DNA of 64,000 bases. It comes from Herpomyces periplanetae. Taxonomy: Eukaryota > Ascomycota > Laboulbeniomycetes > Herpomycetales > Herpomycetaceae. Below, in pieces: positions 41,532-53,931 of this stretch. How positions within the stretch are numbered: the stretch's first letter is position 1; the number at the start of each line of letters is the position of its first letter. The position numbers were made by a program, and so were the translations under genes. The stretch spans positions 119,951 to 183,950 of the forward strand of contig WMKJ01000011.1 of the NCBI GenBank assembly GCA_009733715.1, in the 5' to 3' direction. The notes under the pieces were generated by a model. That model saw only the letters and a list, made by a program, of their open reading frames with translations. It had not been told where the DNA came from and searched no databases.

Positions 41532-44081
41532 CTACTGTGAAGTGGCGAGAAGGCGGGTGGAGTGGATGAGAGGAATAGCAACATGATATTGGGATGACAT
41601 GGGCGTGGGCGTAGGTAGGGTATGTTGAAGAGTTTTGGAAGCATTAACTCCTACAACGTACTCACCAGCACAGGGATGAGAACGAGGTGTCGTCAAGGCA
41701 TGACATGGAGAAACGTTCAGCGTTGAGCTAGTCGTGGTAAAAAAGTACCGACGCAATGATGCAAGTGTTAAAGGAACAACTCGCCACAAACATACTGATA
41801 CGGGTAACTGATACGTTAACGTTCCTCGTACTAACAATAGAGTCCGCGTTGTGTTTTTGGTTAACCGCTGTCTACCTGCTGACGAGTCCGAACTCGGCTC
41901 ATGCGTAAGCCATGGTATCGACTCGCATTGTTCACACGTTACCATAACGTGCGCAAGAGTGCGCGTTTTACGATGATACCGTGAATCACGACCGAGTAAT
42001 GATGCGTTAATCCGTGAGGGTAATATTGTCGACACAGCCCGCCAAAACCCCATTCCAGGAAAGTTCACCGGTGCTTTAAGCGGATTAACCCGGCCCACCA
42101 GATACCGCCGAACTTGCCTCTCATGTTGCTCGTAATCCGATTTGATCGTTGACCATGCTTGAGGTAATGAAGGCGATGATGATAAACATTCCGTTAATGT
42201 ATCTTCAGGCCCATTTGCTTCGCCAACCTCCGTAAATACGCTCAAGTTAACGTTAGACACGCTAATATCAAATAACCCCGGATTAACCGCCTCAACGTGC
42301 AAGTCAAATGCTATCTCACGTCGCCCGATCTTAACATTAGCTATCCTGCGAACCGCAACGTCCTCCATTGGCCGTGATCCCAGTAAAACTATTATGACAA
42401 TTCCAGTCACAATAATAAGTATTAAACTGATCAATGAGCTAACTAGAGCACAACTTCGATAATTGAATGCACCTTCGGAAACCGATGATCCACCTAAAGA
42501 TAATTCCATGCGCCGCCGACGGCGCCGCCGTGATATCCGACCTTGTTCATTCGAGTTTATACAGCTCTCGATATCTCGATCAGATGCACTACTGTGCAAA
42601 CTATTAACTCGTCCACTACTACCCGTGCTATTTCTTTTTCCCAGTAATGGCGTGCGCTCATCATTTGGTGCAACTGACTCAATTTCGTATGATTTCATCC
42701 AAACGATTCCAGAACGTTTGGCAAACAAATCTGCTTCATCTCCACCCGCCGTTGGTGTTCTGCGATTTTGTCCCGAGTGATGATGATGGTGATGATGATG
42801 ATAATGATAAATATGATGATGGTGGCACTTTGATCGTGAATCTCGATGACTACCGTTAGATCGTTTGGTCCTCGATGTAGACGTCAGTTCGTCCCTTGCA
42901 AAAACTGTGGAAGCTTTCACGTTACTTCGCTGACTGCTGGTAATGTGATGATGTCCTATACTTCCAACTACCGTGTTACGAGACGGAAATCCACGACTAG
43001 TACTTTCTGAACGTTCCGAATATTCCCCCTCACCATCAGACGAGTAGCCACTCGTATTCTTGGAGAACTTAACCAATCGTTTACTTGATGGCGGGGTAGC
43101 AGATTGCGGTCCGGATGTACGAGATAGTTCAATGGATGATTGCCCTGGTAAACTTTTTCCTGGTGGTCCGGCAAAGCTTGCCATAGATGCAGCACTGGAT
43201 CGTCGTGATATTAACTTACTACCTCGTATTGTGGCATCAGGATTTGATTCGTAAACAAATGTTTCCTCAGAGTCTGTAGAATTTGCTTCGTCCACTGCGC
43301 TTGCAACCTTGGCTTCGAAAACTTCTGCCTTCGAGGACGCTACATTCCCAAATGTAACCAGTTAGCATACCTTAACCTACACGCTTTAAAGCGCAGCACA
43401 TTATCACCTATTACAGTGAATGAACCTTTATTCAAATGTATAATCCTTACCATTTCCAGAGTGTAAAGATGTAGCCTTGCGTGTGCTATACTTGCGATCT
43501 CTTTTCGGCCGAACAGAATCTGATGTGTTACTATGACCACGAACAGATCCACCGTTATCTGTAACATCTTTATCCTGTAGATTTCCACTTAGAGCTGTTT
43601 GAGCAACCGAGCTAATCGTCTCCGTCTCTACAGTCATTATTGGGCCTGACGTGTCAGCGGGTGTACGCCGCAAAGATGCCAAAGAGCTAAAGGAGGCACC
43701 AGCTCTATCATTTTTAGGGCGAGATAGTGATTCGGTCTGCTGAGTATCATCATGAATAGTAGCCGGAACTGTTAAATTTCGTTTTGGGCTTGTCGTAGAG
43801 TTAGGATCCACAGATAAAGGTGCAGATTCTGAAGAAATATCACGAGTGATGGAAGGGTCGGGTAGGGGAACGTTTTGCTCGGTACATTCATTTGAACTGT
43901 AAAAAGTTGTTAACCATGAGCAAATAAAAACCAGACAGTAAAATCTAGCTGTATATAAGGGGTACAATGCCGTGAAGAAAACGTACATGCATGAGTACTG
44001 AGGTGTTGATGAGACCGAGCTCCCTTCCTCAACAGTTTCTAGAGTTATAGCAACGTTCGATAGTCGTGCACTTGATTTCAT
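41532..44081 (-). CDS. VAC7: Vac7-like vacuolar PI(3,5)P2 regulator, three exons
   Basis: Vac7 is a fungal vacuolar-membrane activator of the Fab1 PI3P 5-kinase. Inferred exons are 43987-44081, 43451-43896 and 41532-43339, with introns of 90 and 111 nt (GTACGT...TTACAG and GTAAGG...ATGTAG), giving 782 residues. Family hallmarks are TVETETISSVAQTAL and, after the second splice, the FEAKVASAVDEANSTDSEET block completed by FVYESNP. The join makes this block continuous. A poly-His/Tyr stretch (about residues 340-360) precedes one transmembrane segment (LVSSLISLILIIVTGIVIIVLL). A lumenal LEA-like domain follows (REIAFDLHVEAVNPGLFDIS), as in other Vac7 proteins. It is divergent from the membrane-protein gene at 48.1 kb, though 4 kb away. 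Confidence 0.85.
42775..42832 (-). repeat. Histidine-codon (CAT/CAC) microsatellite in VAC7
   Basis: A CAT/CAC array on the coding strand, interrupted by ATT TAT, encodes a His-rich tract next to the Vac7 transmembrane region. It is absent from the Vac7 proteins I remember and may be length-polymorphic. Confidence 0.6.
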
Positions 44082-47000
44082 GGAGAAAAGGTCTAATAAT
44101 CAATATATGATTGACCTAAAGAGGGTAGATTAGTTGATAATTACATAGGTGTAATATACCTAGAAAGACAATCGTATAGCGTCGCGCATGGAAGGTAGGA
44201 TCTCACCGGTTATGAGGGGGAGGGAGGGGGGTATCAAAAGGTTAAGGAAAGCGTGAGTTAATGGGAAGCTGAAAAGAAAGTTGCAGTTTGTGCGCCAAAG
44301 TGAAGGTCAGATGGACATAAGATTTTGGATGAATCGAATGAAGTTGAAGTGATTAAAAATATAATAAAAAGTGCAATAATTGGTGGTTGCGATGCGCAGC
44401 GCAGCGCGCAATACAGACAGAGAAACGGTTTTTAACGGACGAGCCGAAATGTCATACATATGGAGTCTTAACGTCTTTATCCATTAGATCAAAGATAAAT
44501 TGAGATGGACTTGTTTGAGAAGTTTTGAAATGTATCAATGTGGTGAATTTGGAAGGGATGAAAAGAGAAAGCATGTAGACAAATGCGGTAAATATAGTAG
44601 AGGGATACTTTTGAATGTAACTTGAAAGCGTAACAGAGTTTAGAGAAGAGAGATTTAAAATAGCCAAAATAACTCAAGAGGTTAACGAAAGAAGACAAAG
44701 AAAGAGTTAAAATAAACGTTGGTTAACACGCGATCGTGGACGTTGATTTGAACGAAGTTGGTGATGAAGCGAGATTTCAAAGCCACAGAAGAGGCTGTGC
44801 CTGGTTTTGATTACATAAGCAAACAGGTAGGGATTTGCCCTGCCGAATTGGGATAGGGGGAAGATTATTTATCCGGAAATACTGGATTAGGCAGGCCTAC
44901 TTAATTTAGGCAGAGCGAGCGTGATTTGGAAGCTACCGCTACGCACATCTTCCCTAACTGGAATAGTCACGTGCAACGCTAATACGTAATTGGCTGATGA
45001 AGGCCCCTCCACATATGTCACGTGCTTATTGGCGTGGTTCATTGTTAGATGGGAGTACAGAAGAGGTGATGATCGATTTGATCATGTTTGCATGCTACGG
45101 GTTAATGGTTCAAGTTAGTAAATTTTAGTTGAGGATGTAGCGAGTAAACTGGGTTTGACATAAAGAAATGTTTGTAGATATATCGGAGCTAGAATATGCT
45201 TACCCATAAATCGGTTCTTTCGGGGTAAAATGATTTGACAGTTTCATAGTAGAGGTTTGCCAGTGTATGGCTACACGGGTTAAGGGAGATCAAATTATTC
45301 CTTGTTTTAATGGAGAGGTATTGGAACGTACAAGTAAAGTGAACGTGAAAGATGAAAGTAATTCCGTTTGCTCAATCAACACATTGTGTGTTACACAGTA
45401 TAGGATGTTATGTATACGTAAGACGTATAGTACAGATGTAATAACACGACAGGTGAATAAAGAGTAATACATAAAGGTTGTGCTACAGGGACCGAACTTA
45501 CAGAATACAAAAAATGCGAGAACTCTACCGAATCTGGTGAGTATAAGTGCAGCTCTACGTGCGTACGTGTACATATGCGTGTTCATGTTCGGGCTCGGGC
45601 TCATAATCGCATTCGTTTGCATATTGGTGTGCGTACACGTATGAAGATGTGTAAGTGTACGTATGTGCTTGTGCTTGTACGTGCGTGTGGGTGAGCATGT
45701 ATCCGGGTAGGGTGTAGTACGATACAATACGATTACCCGATGGAATGAGACCTACTAATTTATGTAAAAAGGGAATGTCTTCACTGCCAAATAATTTAGC
45801 TAGCGCAGAAATTTCGAAATTTATGGTTCACTACTAAAATTTAATAAATATTCCGCTAAGCCCTCATCAGTAATAGGATAAATAGTCAATAAATTTATGA
45901 AAGATCATCTTACAGACAACGCTTACCTGGTTTCCACCATAGGGGAATACTTATCCACTGATGTGTGTCCACGTACTGAAGAGGCAATCCATAGCTGAAA
46001 CCTCAAAAGGACATTTAACCCGGAAAAAATTCCATTCTTGTCAGCACGTATACCCACACCCATGATGATAATCACAGCCACAGCCACAGCCCCAACCACG
46101 CCACACCAGCCTCGAACGTCGACGTACACAGCCACCGCAGCCCATCTGCAACAAATGCTTGGCACAACGATGAAAATGTCACGTGTCAGTTGAATGAAGG
46201 ATCTAGCGAGGATCAGGATGGTGTGGGAAATTAATTTGAAATTCATCTTGTTACAACTTTTCCGATAACAAAGTTCGGCTTATGAAGGTTAAATTAATAT
46301 TTGTTCCCTATATTAGTTGACGTATTTATGAAAATATTTGCCACCTTCAAAATCACAATTGTTAGTATCTAGAAGGGGTAAATGAAGTGGCATTAGACTT
46401 TGACACGGATAATCCTTGTTCAAACTTGCCAATGTGATGCGATGCGATGGAAAAGGTGGGCTTAGGATATTTTTCTAAAAGATTGAATAATTGATGATAT
46501 ATTTTATTCGAGGGTAAATCGGTTTAGAAAGCCGGTATTAATACGAGCACAATAATTAGTAGTGCGAGTGACTGAACATATGCTTGCGTGCGTTCGTGCG
46601 TGATCTGCATGCAGACTGGCTGGTTTTTCAGCTAATAAAATTCTTTAAATTTATTAATTTACTTACTTTACATTAGCTAAACTTCATGACCTGCGAAAAA
46701 TCCTTATAATTTGAATAACATAGCTAACATGTGTGATGCTTCGGAGAAACGATCATACGGCTACACGGAGTTTTCGTTTTATCAGTGTATCAGATTTGAC
46801 CTGCCATTTTAGCTTTACAACATGAAACTATTAACGTGAGAAAGATTGCATAAGGATTACTACAGGGTATCAAATATTAATCTTCGTAAGTTGGCTAACG
46901 TACTTTTTGCTGTGGGGATGTGATTGAACTATGGAGTTTGGGATATTCGTCAAAAGTCTCGTTCAATTTGATACCCTTGTGAGCGTGGAGCACGCTTACC

Positions 47001-48104
47001 ATAGATGAAGATTGACTTTCTACACAATTCCAATCTTACTCAATATGAAAGTCAAATTACTGATAAGGCTTTTCATCCGAAGCAAAGTATTTGTTGTTTA
47101 CAATGAACTGGTGACTTAGCGCTTCGATAATTTGATTGTCCTACAATTGACGATAGTGAATTTATAGGTACCTAATCCAAATAGCGCATACAATATCGCG
47201 CCACCCAATCTTCAGGGGTGAGTGGCACTCTCGAGGCATGGTTAAATATCCCCTATTTAGGAATTGTCATGCGTACAGACCCGTCGATTAAACTATTGAT
47301 AGCATGCATGAATAATTACCGGCGATCGCATTGCGGGAAAAGTGAAAGGTCTAAAGGCCGGTTAAAAGTAATGTCGAGAAATTGATAATGTGTGACAATC
47401 CATCGGAGAAATGGTCATTTTGACCATACAAACAGCACCGTCTGGGGAGCCGGAATTAATCAACGTCCAACGGATGTATGAACTAGTGGACATGGAACTA
47501 ACTAGCGGAAATTTGGGATCTTGGTATGATTATTTACTACCTTTAGCAGCATTCCATGCGCATTGATAATCATGGGAAGTGGAATTGTCCCGCAAAGTCA
47601 ATTCAATTACATTCAATTACCCTTGAACGATGCTAATATGAGCTTTTACTACGCGCCCGCTGGAGTGCGCATGCGTGCGCGAAATCCTTCATCTCTTCCA
47701 AGTAATGATAAAGCCGACTTCATCACACAACCGAGCACAGGTAGTGACTAGGACTATCAAAAAGGGTAATGCTGATAGATAACTTTTTAACAATGTGCTG
47801 TGGCATAGACTATGTTTTATCCTGAAAACTACGTTATCAGCTGCCCAAGCGGATTGTCTTTCAGCACCCTCGAATCTGAGTAGCAAAGATTCAAAGTATA
47901 ATTCTCTTGCACTCTATTAAACTTTCTAGAGGATTTGCAACAACAGTGCTATAAAGGTCAAACTCGTCTAGATTGGAGTGTCAGCATGTCAGGGAGTTAA
48001 TTGCGTGTAATCGTCCAAACTAATATGATCTTTCATTCTGGTTTTTGTTAAAGTTTACCCGTTAAATCATCTACCATTACTATTACCATCATCATCGTCA
48101 AAAA
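44082..48104. other. Four-kilobase intergenic region, no gene firmly supported
   Basis: The first 650 nt are purine-rich on the plus strand, hence a pyrimidine-rich leader for the minus-strand VAC7 gene. CACGTG cores lie at 44968-44973, 45019-45024 and 46180-46185. A degenerate GTACGTGT-type region covers about 45540-45715. On the minus strand a frame ending at a good donor (GTAAGC, 45921-45926) could be an exon but has no family match. Short plus-strand frames at 47411-47572 and 47563-47751 are likewise unassigned. The rest is AT-rich and featureless. Confidence 0.4.
45540..45715. repeat. Degenerate GT-rich alternating repeat
   Basis: A low-complexity stretch is built from GTGCGTAC, GTACGTGT and GCTTGTGC variants. 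It alternates purine and pyrimidine over much of its length (possible Z-DNA-forming character). It is similar in style to the stretch at about 18673-18735. Confidence 0.55.
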
Positions 48105-48923
48105 ATGCCTGCAGTTTCATCATGGAATGTACACGACCAGCCGGTTCGTTCTCGTACTACTTCCCCCGGCGCTACAATTGGCATTATTATCGGATCGTTA
48201 CTCTGCTTCGCACTATTGTTCTGGCTTATCATCAACTTTTGTCGCGCAGGACGACGTCGAACTCACCAGTCTCGACGGTACCATCAACATCGCCCGACAT
48301 GTCGACATCGTCATGTTACGTATCGTCACCGAAATATTCACAGACATCGACATTCTCATCATCGTCATGACTACAATACAAACTTGGATCATCGTCGTTC
48401 ATCATACTCTCGTCGCTACTCCCAACAGTATCTTCCATCACTTGTAACATCAACTTCCTCGTCTTCACCATCAACGTCAACATATACGTTTACTCAGTCT
48501 ACTCGCCAGAATCCACCCAGTCAAACGGTCTCAACTTGGTCAACTTGCGATACCTTGTCGGATAAACCTTCTTCTTGTCAATTCCTTGACACATCTGATT
48601 ATCCTTCCTTTCCATCCAAACCCTTTTTTTCATCATCTCAAGAATATTCTTCATCACCACAAATATCCACTTCGCTCCCTTCATCTCTTCGTACACCATC
48701 ATCCTACATAACTCAACAGGATTCTTCACCGCAAAGGCCTTGCGTTTCCTTTGCTCAATCTCATCATCATTACTATTATTATCTGCCAGATTCCTCATTA
48801 CCTTCATCTCATTTATCACCAGGTACCTCATGTGGTTCTAACATTGGAAGCTTAGACGAAAAGACTCGGTACTCTCTTAACTCACCTTCCAATCGCTCCA
48901 CATCACCATCCTCATCTCCTTAA
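48105..48923 (+). CDS. Single-pass membrane protein with His/Arg-rich juxtamembrane region, function unknown
   Basis: A 272-residue protein has a short N-terminus, one strong transmembrane segment at about 23-46 (ATIGIIIGSLLCFALLFWLI) and then a remarkable basic and His-rich stretch (about 49-95) made of RH, HR and RR repeats. The remainder is Ser/Thr/Pro-rich and presumably disordered. The positive charge after the segment predicts a cytosolic C-terminus, and the short N-terminus lacks a signal peptide. I know no family. The His-rich part could bind metals or acidic lipids, which is inference. The three overlapping frames here are all long because of the CATCGTCAT-type repeats, but only this one has a membrane segment and plausible composition. 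Confidence 0.5.
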   Translation: MPAVSSWNVHDQPVRSRTTSPGATIGIIIGSLLCFALLFWLIINFCRAGRRRTHQSRRYHQHRPTCRHRHVTYRHRNIHRHRHSHHRHDYNTNLDHRRSSYSRRYSQQYLPSLVTSTSSSSPSTSTYTFTQSTRQNPPSQTVSTWSTCDTLSDKPSSCQFLDTSDYPSFPSKPFFSSSQEYSSSPQISTSLPSSLRTPSSYITQQDSSPQRPCVSFAQSHHHYYYYLPDSSLPSSHLSPGTSCGSNIGSLDEKTRYSLNSPSNRSTSPSSSP

Positions 48924-49284
48924 ATTATCTTGACCTATTTTTTTCTCCAAAAGCCTTTTAAACATTATCATTTTAACTCCCAAACTCCTGCTTCGCCCCA
49001 ACCTTCCTCAGCCACAGTCGTTGCTACGCCACCCTTGACACATCGCATACTAACTTACGTCATTATGAAGTGTGGCGAGTGTAGATTTTCGGGTGGGGCT
49101 TGAGACATTGTGTGGTTTGGGTAGCTTTAAAATATTTCGTCAGGTTGTTACGCTTTGGAAGTAAGTTTTAGGAACTCTTTTATATTGAAAAGATTAAATT
49201 TCTTTTAGCGTTGATACGGGATCTTTTTTATAAGGCTTTTTTGATCGTCCCAAATTCAGTTAACATTATCTAATTAATTCACAA
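48924..49284. other. Promoter region of SEC18
   Basis: 361 nt between two plus-strand genes. AT-rich with T-runs near the SEC18 start; no clear motif. Confidence 0.35.
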
Positions 49285-51847
49285 ATGTCACAGTCAGATT
49301 TTCCTACGCGTTCTAATCAAAATTCTAAGCATAGTTATTCTAGACTTACCAATACATCACTATCACCAGACTTTTCCTCAAGGACTACTTCCATAGGTGG
49401 TGAAACCGATACAACTTCCCTGTCAGGCGGTTCTCATCCTATACGCTTACGGCCGGTCAAAAGCCCGGGCGGAAATGAATACGCTTACGGAAATTTGTAC
49501 GCCCTATACACATCATTTTACTTTGTGTAGTTAACTAGCTAATTCGATGTACAGCGTCGCTTTATCACCTCTAGACTTCCGTAAAGCGCCAGGAAATACA
49601 CCACTCTATGTTATGATCAATGGATCTTATGTGGTTACATGTTTACTTACCCCAGCCTGTGATGTTGGTTGTATAGGTTTAACTGATCCTCAACGTTCAT
49701 GGATGCGAGTTAGTATCGGCCCTAATGACTTTGTTAGCACGGAAGTTTATGATTTCAAAAAGTTTGGAGCTCCCATAGTTGTTAACGCTGAACTTGAAAT
49801 TGGATTTGCTCTACGGCAACGTCAATCATCTGATGCGTACGATCAAGATGAGCTGGGAAGTCTAATTACGCAAAACTTTCATGATCAGTTTATCGCCTCA
49901 CAACAACAGCTTTTATTAAACCTTAAAAATATTCCATTACGTGTTACAGTAAAAAGTTTACAATTGGTAAACTTTGAACGTGATGGTCAAGTAACGGAAA
50001 ACCAAGTTTCCGAACCACTCAATCATATTCATGCCCGAGGTTTGATTACCAAAGATTCTCATTTTGTGTTCATTAAAGAACCGAATAGTAGCATTAACCT
50101 TAAAGCTTCACGCAATAGACCTGCTACGAATGCCATCTTGGACCTTTCCTCTGTTAACTTTAACACATTAGCGGTTGGCGGCTTGGATAAGCAGCTGGGC
50201 CTTATCTTTAGACGAGCGTTTGTTTCAAGATGTTTGCCCGCTTCAGTACTGGAAGATTTGGATATTCAACATGTTAAAGGAATTATGTTATACGGACCTC
50301 CTGGTACGGGGAAAACATTAATAGCACGAGAATTAGCCCGTGTACTGCGTGCTAGAAGTACTAAAATTGTTAATGGACCGGAAGTTTTGAGTAAATGGGT
50401 TGGACAATCTGAACAAAATATAAGGGAGTTATTCAGCGATGCTGAAAAAGAATATCAAGAAAAAGGTGATGAAAGTGGTACCCATGTTATTATTTTCGAT
50501 GAAATTGATACAATTTGTAAAAGTCGAGGATCGTCAGGTTCGGGGGGTACGGGTGTTAATGATAATATTGTTAACCAGTTGTTAACTAAGCTTGATGGTG
50601 TTGATCAGCTGAATAATATTCTCGTTATTGGTATGACCAATCGGCTTGATTTAATAGATCCGGCTATCCTTAGACCCGGTCGTTTTGAGTTGCACGTTGA
50701 AATTTCCCTACCCGACGAGAAAGGGCGAGCTCAAATTCTGGATATCATATTATCTAAACCTCGTGAACGCGGGAAATTATCACCGAATGTTAATGTTGAG
50801 GAATTAGCCAAAGTAACCCGAAATTTTACTGGTGCCGAACTTGCCGCTTTCTATAAAGCCGCATCATCATACGCTCAGCAACGTGTTGTTCCGGGATTTG
50901 ATGCAGCTGCAATTGCTACGGCCAAATCAGCTTCTCCAACGGCTCAGCCAACGCCAGGGGAAACGTGTATGGATGTAGTTGTAACAATGGATGATTTTTC
51001 TCGAGCATTGGACGATGTTAAACCAATGCACGGGGCGGATTTGCAATCTCTACAATCTTGTATAGCGTATGGAATAGTGGAGTACAGTGAAGTAGTTACA
51101 CGTATTATTGAAGCGGGTCAAAGACTTGTTAACTCCGAGCCCGATGAGATGCTAAATGGTGTTACGGTTAACATGCTATTACATGGTAATGCAGGATGTG
51201 GAACTACAGCACTGGCATGCCATATTGCTCTAATGTCCGGTTGTCCATTTATTCAATTAATTACTCCTGCTCAATTAGCTGGAAAAAGTCAGATCGAAGT
51301 TATCAACATTCTTCGACAAGCTTTTGACTCTGCATATAAGTCGGAGTCTGCCGTTCTAGTAATTGATCAAATTGAAGATATGATCCGTGCTCTGGATTTT
51401 GGTCAACGTCTTCATGCCGATACGTTATTTATGTGTAAAGCTTTATTCCGAGCCAATCCCCCCGAGAAGCGAAGATTAGCCATAATTGCAACCACTCAAA
51501 GTATATCAACTCTACGTGACGTCAAATTTCTATCAACGTTTCAAAATATTTTCTGCGTTCCCCCAATTGAATCTGCCGATTCTTTGACAAGAGTTATCGA
51601 AGCAACTGGCGTCAAACATTTAGATCCCAATGCCGCATGGGATGCTGCCACTGGTAATCCATATCATGATTCCGAGCAATTTAACCCGTCACCTACCGAC
51701 TCCTCATGGAAATCAAACATCGGTATAAAAGAAGTGTTTGTTGGTATTGGATCTGCCTTACGTGAAGATACTCCCCAAAAGCAAAACATCGCCTTCATCG
51801 ACTATTTTCGCGATCTCGCTTTTCGCTCCAGTTTGGCCCTAACCTGA
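49285..51847 (+). CDS. SEC18: Vesicle-fusing ATPase Sec18/NSF, two exons
   Basis: Sec18/NSF disassembles SNARE complexes after membrane fusion, with alpha-SNAP (Sec17). Exons 49285-49496 and 49555-51847 flank a 58-nt intron (GTACGC, CTAGCTAAT branch, TACAG), giving 834 residues. The Ser/Thr-rich first 65 residues precede the N domain (YGNFVALSPLDFR). The D1 ATPase has Walker A GPPGTGKT at 318-325, Walker B VIIFDEID, and the second region of homology 'GMTNRLDLIDPAILRPGRFE'. The D2 domain is recognisable (SAVLVIDQIEDM), but its P-loop reads GNAGCGTT at 615-622, so the invariant Lys is Thr621. D2 in NSF binds ATP for hexamer stability, so this change is unexpected. The following spacer to hexokinase is short. 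Confidence 0.93.
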
Positions 51848-52114
51848 CACGTGCCCCTTTACGTAATGCCTCACCATACCAGATTATGTAATGGCCTGTT
51901 CTGGACTTGGACGGGAGGATGAAGAGGAGATTTTGGCGACACAACTTTTAACTGCATCGTGTTCCGTATCGTTTATTGGGATATTTTACATTCTGTAATC
52001 TCCGAAATTTTCTCCTTTTCTCCAAATTTCCACTCGTTTATTCTCCTTCAAAAGAAAAAAAATTTGTTCCCCACCATCCCCCCCACTCCCTGCTGATTCC
52101 TCATCTGTTGTATC

Positions 52115-53880
52115 ATGGCTTCATGTCCTAATCCTCGTAAGCTCGTGCCTTTTTTCTCCGGTTTAATTTGTACGACTTTTCTACGTGTTTTCAAGCTAAT
52201 CAATTAGTTCGGTTGAAGATCAACAAGTTCAAAAGGACGTTGAAAATGAAATAACCCGATTGAGAGACTTATTTTATGTGTCACCTGAGAAACTAAAATA
52301 CATCACTCAACAATTTCAAATTCATCTAAAAGAGGGTCCGTCTTCATATATAACTGTTTTTTAATACTTCTATTGACGCCCTTTTTTACTCTTCTCTGTA
52401 GGATTGGCTCGTGACAATGGTCCTATTGTATGTTGGTCACCCTACTTCCCGTTCAAAAATTTCACTGACCCCTGTACTTTCTGTCTAGCCTATGATTCCC
52501 ACCTGGTGTATGGGTGAACCAAGTGGCTTGGAAAGCGGCACTATTCTCGCCCTCGATTTGGGTGGCACTAATATTCGTGCTTGTAAAATTGAGCTTACCA
52601 ACGATAAGGGAAAATTTAACGTTGAACAGTGCCACTTTCGTATACCCGACTCTCTAAAATCTGGAAGTGCCGAAAATTTTTTCTCCTACATTGTCGACGT
52701 ACTAGAAAAATTCTTGAAGCACATTGGGAATGTGGAAAATGGCAAAGTATTACCCCTTGGTTTCACCTTCTCATACCCCGTTACTCAACACTACATTAAT
52801 CAGGGTATCCTTCAACGCTGGACCAAAGGTTTTAGTGTCCAAGACGTCGAAAATACCGACGTTGTCGAACCCCTAGAACGTCTAATTGCCGAGCGAAAGC
52901 TCCCTATCAAGCTTGTAGCTTTAATTAATGATACCACTGGTACCCTTATTGCTACCGCTTATGGTATCAATGATGTTAAGATTGGCTGTATCTTCGGAAC
53001 AGGCTGTAATGCTGCTTATGTCGAGGACCTTAAATGTATCGGTAAATTAAAACAGTATAAAGATTCTCCCGGCCAAATGGTCATCAATTGTGAGTGGGGT
53101 GCTTTTGATAACGAATGCAAAATCTTGCCTCGCACGCCTTACGACGTTACACTCGATAAACAATCCCCTCATGTTGGTCAACAGATTTTTGAAAAAATGG
53201 TCGCCGGCAACTATTTAGGCGAAATTTTTCGACTAGCTCTCCTTGACTCTACGCGAATCCTTTCCGGTAAGATCTTTGCTGATCAAGAGGAAGGTCTCCG
53301 TAACCTGGAAAAACCTTATATTTTGGATTCTTCGTTTCCTTCGCTTATCGAAGGTGATCCTACATGTGACCTTGTCGAAACCTTTGAACTTTTCAAGAAC
53401 AAACTAGGTATAACACTAAAATGGGATGAAGCCGTGTTGGTTCGTCGGTTAGCTCAGTTAATTGGTGCACGTGCTGCTCGTTTGAGCGCTTGCGGTGTCG
53501 CTGCAATTTTCAAGAACAAGGATTGGCCACGTTGCCGTGTCGGCGCCGATGGCTCTTTATTCCTCAAGTATCCCATGTTTAAGGACCGTTGTCTTCATGC
53601 GTTGGGAGAAATTTTAGATTGGCCTCAACTTGAATGCAGTTCAACCGACGGTGTCAACCCTGACGATGTTGGATGGGTCGTGCACCGTTCCACTGTCAAG
53701 TATTCTACATCCGACACTTGCGACAAACGACCCATCGAATTCGTTTCCGCTTTGGACGGTTCAGGTGTTGGGGCTGGTATCGTCTCTTTATTAACTCTGG
53801 CAGACGTTCGCGAAGGTCGCGTTGACCACGTTCGCAATTGGCAATCGATGAAAGTTTTAGCCGAAAAATGCAATAAATAA
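52115..53880 (+). CDS. Hexokinase, four exons
   Basis: It phosphorylates glucose and other hexoses at the start of glycolysis. Inferred exons are 52115-52136, 52219-52335, 52402-52427 and 52489-53880, giving 518 residues. The short exons supply the family N-terminus ('LRDLFYVSPEKLKYITQQF') and the segment GLARDNGPIPMIPTW that joins the main exon. The 26-nt exon 3 is flanked by TGTAG and GTATGT. Key motifs are ALDLGGTNIRAC (phosphate loop), LINDTTGT with catalytic Asp203, IFGTGCNAAYVE and INCEWGAF. The exon 2 acceptor that keeps the frame is AAG at 52216-52218, whereas a stronger TAG at 52205-52207 would frameshift, so this boundary is the weakest part of the model. It is convergent with the helicase gene. 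Confidence 0.9.
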
Positions 53881-53931
53881 TTCGTATTTCAGTCTTCTCA
53901 TCCCTTGCTAATACATTCATCAATTACTCTA

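Noticed and set aside
47411-47751. Two adjacent short plus-strand frames that could be joined by a roughly 23-nt intron
   Set aside because: An intron that short is implausible in fungi and neither peptide resembles a known protein.
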